Shown: piece by piece, positions 59,474 through 64,000 of the stretch | How the letters are laid out: every line of letters begins with the position of its first letter | How positions within the stretch are numbered: the first letter of the stretch is position 1 | From: Phycisphaeraceae bacterium | Lineage (GTDB): Bacteria; Planctomycetota; Phycisphaerae; Phycisphaerales; SM1A02 | Assembly (NCBI GenBank): GCA_019636735.1 | Contig: JAHBWY010000001.1 | Span: forward strand, 310,001 to 374,000 | Length of the DNA stretch: 64,000 bases | Direction of reading: 5' to 3' | Position numbers and translations under genes: made by a program | The notes under the pieces: model-generated | Told to the model about the DNA's origin: nothing | What the model saw: the letters and a program-made list of their open reading frames with translations, nothing else | The model's database searches: none

Positions 59474-62068
59474 ATGTCGACGGTTTCATCGACGCTCTCG
59501 CTTCGAAGTGTGGGCTCAGTCGGAGTCGGAATGCTGGCGGTCGCGGGTGCACTCGTCGCGGCACCAGACCTCGAAGTCTGTCCCCCCGAGGGGCACTCCT
59601 GTTTCGAAGTCGGACCGCCGGGATGCGATGACTTCGGGTGCTGCACGGTGATCTGTTCAGTGGATCCATTCTGCTGCCAGACCATGTGGGACCAGATCTG
59701 CGTCAACTTGGCCTATGGGTTGTGTCTTGTGCCGGGCTGCCTGCCCCCGTGCAGCGGAGTTTCCGAAGCCGAACCGTGTGGAGGTGACTCGAATGGTGGA
59801 TGCAACATGCTGCTCCCCCAGTTCGAGCCAGTCCTCTGCGGGCAGACCATCTGCGGCACGGTGTGGGCGGTGGACGGTACACGCGACACGGATTGGTTCG
59901 AGTTGACGGTTCCCGAGCCCACGATTGTCACCCTGATTCTCGAGGCGGAGGCATCAGCCATCGTTGGGTTCGTCAATGCCAATGAATGCGCGCTGGTCAC
60001 AGGCGTCTCACCCTTCGCCATCGCGCCGGTTTGCGGTTCCGCAACGGTGTCTCATTGCATACCCGCAGGGTCCTGGTGGATCTTCGTCGCCATCGATGGC
60101 TTCAGTGGAGTGCCGTGTGGCACCGTCAACCAGTACAGCCTCCAGATTGAGTGCCAGGGCCCATGTCCCCAGCCAGTTTGTGGCGATGGGGCTTGCAATG
60201 GTGACGAGTCGGCGGAGAACTGTCCGCAGGACTGTGACCTTGCCGCGCTCTGCGGAGGTGGCGGCCCTTGCGACGAACCTCACCAGGGCGTGGGCTGTCA
60301 GAACCTTCTCTGTTGCTCCCGCGTGTGCATGCTCGACTCCTTCTGCTGTCTCGTGCAGTGGGATGCCCTGTGTGCCAAGGAAGCGTTTCAGTATTGCATC
60401 GATCCACTGATCTGCGAAGGTCTCTGCGATGGTGACCTCGATGGCGATGGCCTCGTCGGCGGAGCCGATGTCGCGTTGATTCTCGGTTTCTGGCAGGCGA
60501 ACGAGGCCTGCATCGACATCAACAACAACACGATTGTCGATGGAGCAGATCTCGCCATCGTGCTCGGCAACTGGGGACCATGTCCGATCTTTGTCGGCCC
60601 CGCATCGCTTGGCTTCGGCCAAGCCCGGGTGGGCGAGACCAATGTTGATGCTGTCACCGTCCGTAATCCTTCGCCGATCGGTGCGGGTGTAGTCGCCATC
60701 GCATCCTCATCCCCTGACTTCACTGTGCTGCCACCCGTGCCGGCCGCACTTCCCGGCTACACCTCCGTTCCGCTGGTGGTGCGATTCGAACCTTCAATGG
60801 TCGGCGCCCAAGACGCGCTTCTCACCATCAAGCTCGATGACGGCTCGATCGTCGAGGTGCCCGTGTTTGGCGAGGGGATCGAAGATCAGGACTCACCTTT
60901 CGAGGAGTGGCTTGATCTCGAGGTGTCGTTGGCCGCCATCGCAATCGATGATCTGGCCCAGACGGTGTATCACTATGTGCTCTCGATCTTCCCGCGAGGG
61001 CCCGTGTCGCTGGCCCACAGTCCGGCGTCGATCGAGGTGGTCGCATCGGAAGTTGTCCCCGGCGCCGAGGTGATCATTCCGAATCCCGAAGTCCGCTTCG
61101 GCACCTTCGGTTACCTCCCGTTCATGGTGCTACCACCAGCTGGTGGCTTCGTGCCGGGACAGCGGAACACCGTTCTCGTCATTGTTCGTAACCCGATCGG
61201 TGGGATCATTGGGATCTACGAGGTCAACATCCCGGCTGAGCCTGCGCCGCCACCCGCGCCGCCATGTCCGTGTTCACCTCCAGCCGAGCTGATGCAGTAT
61301 GCGACGGCCACCGCCTACTTCCCAGACAGCCCGATCATGAACGATCCGAAGCCCGGCGTCTCCTTGGAAAAGGTTGCCATGGTCCTTGTCCGGCTGGAGG
61401 GTCCCAAGCCTGAGACCTGCTGCCTGGGTGATCAGTCGCTGTTCCGGATCAAGGTGAACATCAGTTCAGCGTTTGAGGTTCCTGTCGTCGCACCTCCGAC
61501 TGGTCCTGACTTCTGGCTCACCGTCAACCGGATCCACACTGGCCATGCGTTGATCAGGGCTTGTCGAGGCGCGGAGGGCATGTCGATCTTCGCCACGACA
61601 TGTGGCCTTGATCACGGCTTCAGCTCGGTCGGCGGCGGGCGCAGCGCTTTCGACTGCCCGGGCGACAGCCCACTGCCTCCATGGGGCGCGAAGATCGGCA
61701 AGATCGAGCTCACGACCGACTTTGAAGTTCCGATTCGATGTTCGAACTCCGACCCTTGGAACTGCTATGCCAAGGCGCGTGACTTCGTGACGGAGATCTT
61801 CTTCAATGGTGATGACAACGAGCCGCAGCAGGTGCCGGGATCGGGGGGAATCCAGGTGTTCTGGACTGCGGAGTTCGGCGGCAGTGGGTGCGAGCTGAAC
61901 CCCGTGACCGCCACGATCAAGCGCATCATCTTTGTTCGAGGTGATGATGTCTATTCGCCGGATCAACACAGCGCGGGCTGGCTGCATCGGCGCGGTGATC
62001 CCGATGGCGATGGTCGGAACAATCATCGTGAACTGGTCGACGGAACAAACCCCTTGGTGGCGGACTGA
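59474..62068 (+). CDS. Large secreted Cys-rich multidomain protein with dockerin repeats
   Basis: 864 residues from the ATG at 59474, with GGAGGG seven bases upstream. Order: signal peptide (to about 30); Cys module 1 (43-84); PPC-like domain (about 125-227); short CGDGACNGDE repeat (about 236-254); Cys module 2 (266-308); dockerin-like pair (about 319-370, DGDLDGDGLVGGADVALILGFW and IVDGADLAIVLGNWG); ASPM/SPD2/Hydin-like or choice-of-anchor beta domain (about 375-470); two further beta domains; and a C-terminal EF-hand/TSP3-like loop (DPDGDGRNNHRELVDGTNP). Exported, calcium-rich and disulfide-rich; biological role unknown. Confidence 0.85.
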   Translation: MSTVSSTLSLRSVGSVGVGMLAVAGALVAAPDLEVCPPEGHSCFEVGPPGCDDFGCCTVICSVDPFCCQTMWDQICVNLAYGLCLVPGCLPPCSGVSEAEPCGGDSNGGCNMLLPQFEPVLCGQTICGTVWAVDGTRDTDWFELTVPEPTIVTLILEAEASAIVGFVNANECALVTGVSPFAIAPVCGSATVSHCIPAGSWWIFVAIDGFSGVPCGTVNQYSLQIECQGPCPQPVCGDGACNGDESAENCPQDCDLAALCGGGGPCDEPHQGVGCQNLLCCSRVCMLDSFCCLVQWDALCAKEAFQYCIDPLICEGLCDGDLDGDGLVGGADVALILGFWQANEACIDINNNTIVDGADLAIVLGNWGPCPIFVGPASLGFGQARVGETNVDAVTVRNPSPIGAGVVAIASSSPDFTVLPPVPAALPGYTSVPLVVRFEPSMVGAQDALLTIKLDDGSIVEVPVFGEGIEDQDSPFEEWLDLEVSLAAIAIDDLAQTVYHYVLSIFPRGPVSLAHSPASIEVVASEVVPGAEVIIPNPEVRFGTFGYLPFMVLPPAGGFVPGQRNTVLVIVRNPIGGIIGIYEVNIPAEPAPPPAPPCPCSPPAELMQYATATAYFPDSPIMNDPKPGVSLEKVAMVLVRLEGPKPETCCLGDQSLFRIKVNISSAFEVPVVAPPTGPDFWLTVNRIHTGHALIRACRGAEGMSIFATTCGLDHGFSSVGGGRSAFDCPGDSPLPPWGAKIGKIELTTDFEVPIRCSNSDPWNCYAKARDFVTEIFFNGDDNEPQQVPGSGGIQVFWTAEFGGSGCELNPVTATIKRIIFVRGDDVYSPDQHSAGWLHRRGDPDGDGRNNHRELVDGTNPLVAD
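59600..60397 (+). repeat. Duplicated Cys-rich module within the secreted protein
   Basis: Copies at 59600-59725 and 60269-60397 share identical spacing GC-x4-CC-x3-C-x2-D-x-F-CC-x3-WD-x2-C-x7-C while other residues differ, so it is an old duplicated domain rather than a recent repeat. The Cys pattern suggests a disulfide-stabilised mini-fold. Confidence 0.75.
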
Positions 62069-62100
62069 GAAACGCCTCCAGCGGAGAGACCAATTGCGAG

Positions 62101-63624
62101 TCAACCGTTGATACGAAGGGCTCGTTGGGCATGTCCGGTCGGCGATCCGAGGGCGCCGAGCATGGCAAGCACCACCACGGAGCCGAGACTCGTCGAGTTG
62201 ATCGAGGCATCGAAGATGGCGCCGATCGCCCAGAGGAGAATGGCGGCGGCGCTCGCGAGTGGCAGGGGATCGCGGCCTCGTGTCACGATGGTCCGCGTGA
62301 GCACGGATGCCCATGCCAGCAGCCACGCCAGAACCCCGAGAAGGAGACCGATGACTCCGCCCTCGGCGAGCAGTTGCAGCCAGGTCGAATGCGGATGGCT
62401 GCTGTTGAGACGGGAGCGAAGATCGTGCTCGTTCTCATCCGCCGTGCGATCGGCATACTCGCGGTCGATCACGACGCGAAGCCACGCCTCCATCTCGGGC
62501 CGAAGGCGCGCTTCGCGGATGGCGGTGGCGGCGCTGCCCAGTCCGAGCCCGCGCCACGGATGCTCGCGGAAGCCGTCAAGGACGGCGCTCCAGTAGTAGC
62601 TGCGAAGGTCGTAGTGCACGATGCCTCCCATCGGGGGCGGAGGGATCGCTCCAGGTGCGGCATCGGGAGATCGCTCGGCGGCGCCTGGTGCGAAGGCGCT
62701 GTCCGATGCATCGCGGGCATCCGATTGGCCTGTTGGCGGCGCGCCTTCATGCGCCGATTCGACCGGCCCGCGCAATTGCTCCGTCGTCTGTCGCAGGCGG
62801 ACGGCGATCGAGGGACCCATGAAGGGCCACGCGGCAAGTGAGGCGATCGCGCCCACGACCACGAGGATGACCACGCGAGCCCGCCGCTCCGGCAGCATGA
62901 TGAGCGCCCAGCCTAGGAGCGCGGGCAGCACGAGCGCGAGCGCGGCGAGCTGGCGTCGCGTGCCGCTGGCGACGGCGCCAAGCAGGTTCACCATCATCAG
63001 GACGAGGCCAAGCGCGGCCGGCCGCGCTCCCATCGACAGCGCCATGGCTGCACCGCCGCAGACACCGATGGCATCCCATAGTCCCGCCTTGCCCGGATCA
63101 CTCGTGAACCCGCCGAAACGGGCCATGCCGTCATAGTTCCATGCGCCTCGGTGGAGCGCATACTCGCCGCACTGCACGAGCGCTTGAAGCGTGATGCCGC
63201 CGAGCAACGCACCCGCCAGCCAATGTGATCGAAGAAGCAGCGGCGCGAGCACCATCGGCAGCAGGAAGACTCGCAGCGAACCCAGCAGGTGAACACCCCG
63301 ATCAGGCTCGTGACTCCATGTGATGGAGAGGGCTAGCCACGCGACGAGCGCGATCACCACGGGCGTCGGCGTCCAGCCGAGGAGAGGGCGCAAGAGCGGC
63401 AGCGTCACTCGCCACCGCGCGAGGAAGATTCCAAGCAACACGGCAGACATGATGTTGCCCGGCGCGGTCCCCAGTGGAAGCACCGCCATGAAGAGAAGCC
63501 CCGAGGCCAGATGCACCGCATGCCCCGCAGGATCGCGCCGTTCGCAGGCCGAGAGCACGCTCGCCCATTCGCGGTCCATCGCGCGGCGGCCGCGCCCTTG
63601 CAAGGCCGGGGGAATCACACCCAT
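62101..63624 (-). CDS. O-antigen ligase family membrane protein (Wzy/WaaL type)
   Basis: 507 residues with about ten to twelve TMs, a large periplasmic loop in the second half (about 250-380, Pro/Ala/Gly rich then GIVHYDLRSYYWSAVLDGF, where the WaaL family carries its functional loop) and the segment NSSHPHSTWLQLLAEGGVIG close to it. WaaL/Wzy proteins polymerise or ligate lipid-linked glycans at the outer face of the inner membrane. Its ATG follows the stop of the sugar-transferase gene directly (TGA-ATG). It converges on the Cys-rich secreted gene. Confidence 0.85.
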   Translation of the reverse strand: MGVIPPALQGRGRRAMDREWASVLSACERRDPAGHAVHLASGLLFMAVLPLGTAPGNIMSAVLLGIFLARWRVTLPLLRPLLGWTPTPVVIALVAWLALSITWSHEPDRGVHLLGSLRVFLLPMVLAPLLLRSHWLAGALLGGITLQALVQCGEYALHRGAWNYDGMARFGGFTSDPGKAGLWDAIGVCGGAAMALSMGARPAALGLVLMMVNLLGAVASGTRRQLAALALVLPALLGWALIMLPERRARVVILVVVGAIASLAAWPFMGPSIAVRLRQTTEQLRGPVESAHEGAPPTGQSDARDASDSAFAPGAAERSPDAAPGAIPPPPMGGIVHYDLRSYYWSAVLDGFREHPWRGLGLGSAATAIREARLRPEMEAWLRVVIDREYADRTADENEHDLRSRLNSSHPHSTWLQLLAEGGVIGLLLGVLAWLLAWASVLTRTIVTRGRDPLPLASAAAILLWAIGAIFDASINSTSLGSVVVLAMLGALGSPTGHAQRALRING

Positions 63625-64000
63625 TCAGCGAGCACCCGATCCGGTGGCGACGGTCTTCACGGTGCGATACAGGATGTAGATGTCGAGCGCGATGGAGCGG
63701 TACTTGATGTAGTAGAAGTCGTGCTCCAGCTTCTCGATGGTGCCCTTGACATCGCTCGCATAGCCCGAGCCGATCTGCGCCCAGCCGGTCACACCGGGAC
63801 GCACGAAGTGGCGAAGGCCATAGAAGGGGATCTCCCTTTCGAACTGCTGCACGAAGGCGACCTGCTCCGGCCGCGGGCCGACGAGGCTCATGTCGCCCTT
63901 CAGGATGTTCCAGAGTTGCGGAAGCTCATCGAGTCGCGTGGAGCGCAGGAAGCGCCCCACCCGCGTGATTCGATCATCGCCCCGCGCGGCGAAGCGAGCA
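63625..64000 (-). CDS. Polyprenyl-phosphate sugar-1-phosphate transferase, C-terminal part (WcaJ type)
   Basis: Cut by the right edge: the frame is open through position 64000 ([20 protein letters not shown] upstream of the first listed start), so only the last ~125 residues are present. They match the catalytic C-terminus of the bacterial sugar transferase family: [37 protein letters not shown] and the [12 protein letters not shown] segment. The enzyme loads the first sugar phosphate onto undecaprenyl phosphate. Followed directly by the O-antigen ligase gene; together they are the start of a surface-polysaccharide locus. Confidence 0.9.
   Translation of the reverse strand, partial: ARFAARGDDRITRVGRFLRSTRLDELPQLWNILKGDMSLVGPRPEQVAFVQQFEREIPFYGLRHFVRPGVTGWAQIGSGYASDVKGTIEKLEHDFYYIKYRSIALDIYILYRTVKTVATGSGAR

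Noticed and set aside
62101..64000. Link between the right-edge polysaccharide genes and those at the left edge as one locus
   Set aside because: They are about 58 kb apart with unrelated genes between; a shared pathway is possible but not a shared cluster.
1..64000. tRNA or rRNA genes, prophage, insertion sequence, restriction or toxin-antitoxin genes, CRISPR
   Set aside because: I read the intergenic spaces and found none of their signatures.

Overview
The window is GC-rich, densely coded chromosomal DNA on both strands, with no rRNA, tRNA, phage, transposon or CRISPR signal that I could find. The secreted proteins point to a planctomycete of the Phycisphaerae/Phycisphaerales type. One has a PEP-CTERM-like tail (PTPGALALLGLG then RRR). 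Three carry dockerin-like 'NGADIAIVLGNWG' repeats. Two carry short Cys modules of a kind I associate with planctomycete secretomes. The lineage call is inference from these protein styles, not from a marker gene.

Layout. 1-5.8 kb: envelope polysaccharide genes, namely a TPR protein cut by the left edge, a Wzz/BY-kinase-like protein with an altered Walker A motif, an NAD-dependent sugar epimerase and a WecA-type GlcNAc-1-phosphate transferase. These run with overlapping ends into 5.8-9.8 kb, a reduced division/cell-wall (dcw-like) set: rsmH, a two-LysM membrane protein, an FtsL-like protein and an FtsI/PBP2 transpeptidase, followed by a DASS-family transporter. 11.5-14.2 kb: a secreted DUF1579 protein and a membrane GAF-GGDEF diguanylate cyclase. 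14.2-18.6 kb: sucA-sucB (2-oxoglutarate dehydrogenase E1 and E2; no E3 here). 18.8-20.8 kb: an MBL-fold/double-rhodanese protein and a GNAT acetyltransferase.

21-25.6 kb: an accessory stretch with a PEP-CTERM protein, an unrecognised 407-residue protein and a HAF-repeat/dockerin protein followed by a textbook UUCG terminator. 25.7-29.4 kb: priA and carA. 29.6-33.5 kb: an orphan secretin with a glycine-rich insert, then a STAS/anti-sigma-kinase partner-switch pair. 33.7-42.1 kb: rsmA, a DUF4139 protein, a zinc-ribbon membrane protein, a TauE/SafE + DUF1634 pair, an M48 lipoprotein protease and rny (RNase Y) with a structured leader. 42.6-46.5 kb: a tandem-duplicated ABC-2 permease and a five-heme cytochrome c ending in dockerin repeats. 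46.8-51.6 kb: a lipoprotein and an Opp/Dpp permease and binding protein separated by an opposite-strand Ca2+/Na+ antiporter. 51.6-59.2 kb: secreted helical/TPR proteins, a LPG-synthase-type flippase, a family-2 glycosyltransferase, pyrE and a GH57 amylase. 59.5-62.1 kb: a large Cys-rich secreted multidomain protein. 62.1-64 kb: an O-antigen ligase and a sugar-phosphate transferase cut by the right edge.

Most genes are housekeeping or envelope functions in short, tightly spaced operons. I did not find an obvious new defence or mobile system. The observations most worth a second look are the degenerate BY-kinase nucleotide site, the duplicated eight-plus-cysteine module, the dockerin-tailed multiheme cytochrome, the glycine insert in the secretin and the hairpin/palindrome leader of rny.
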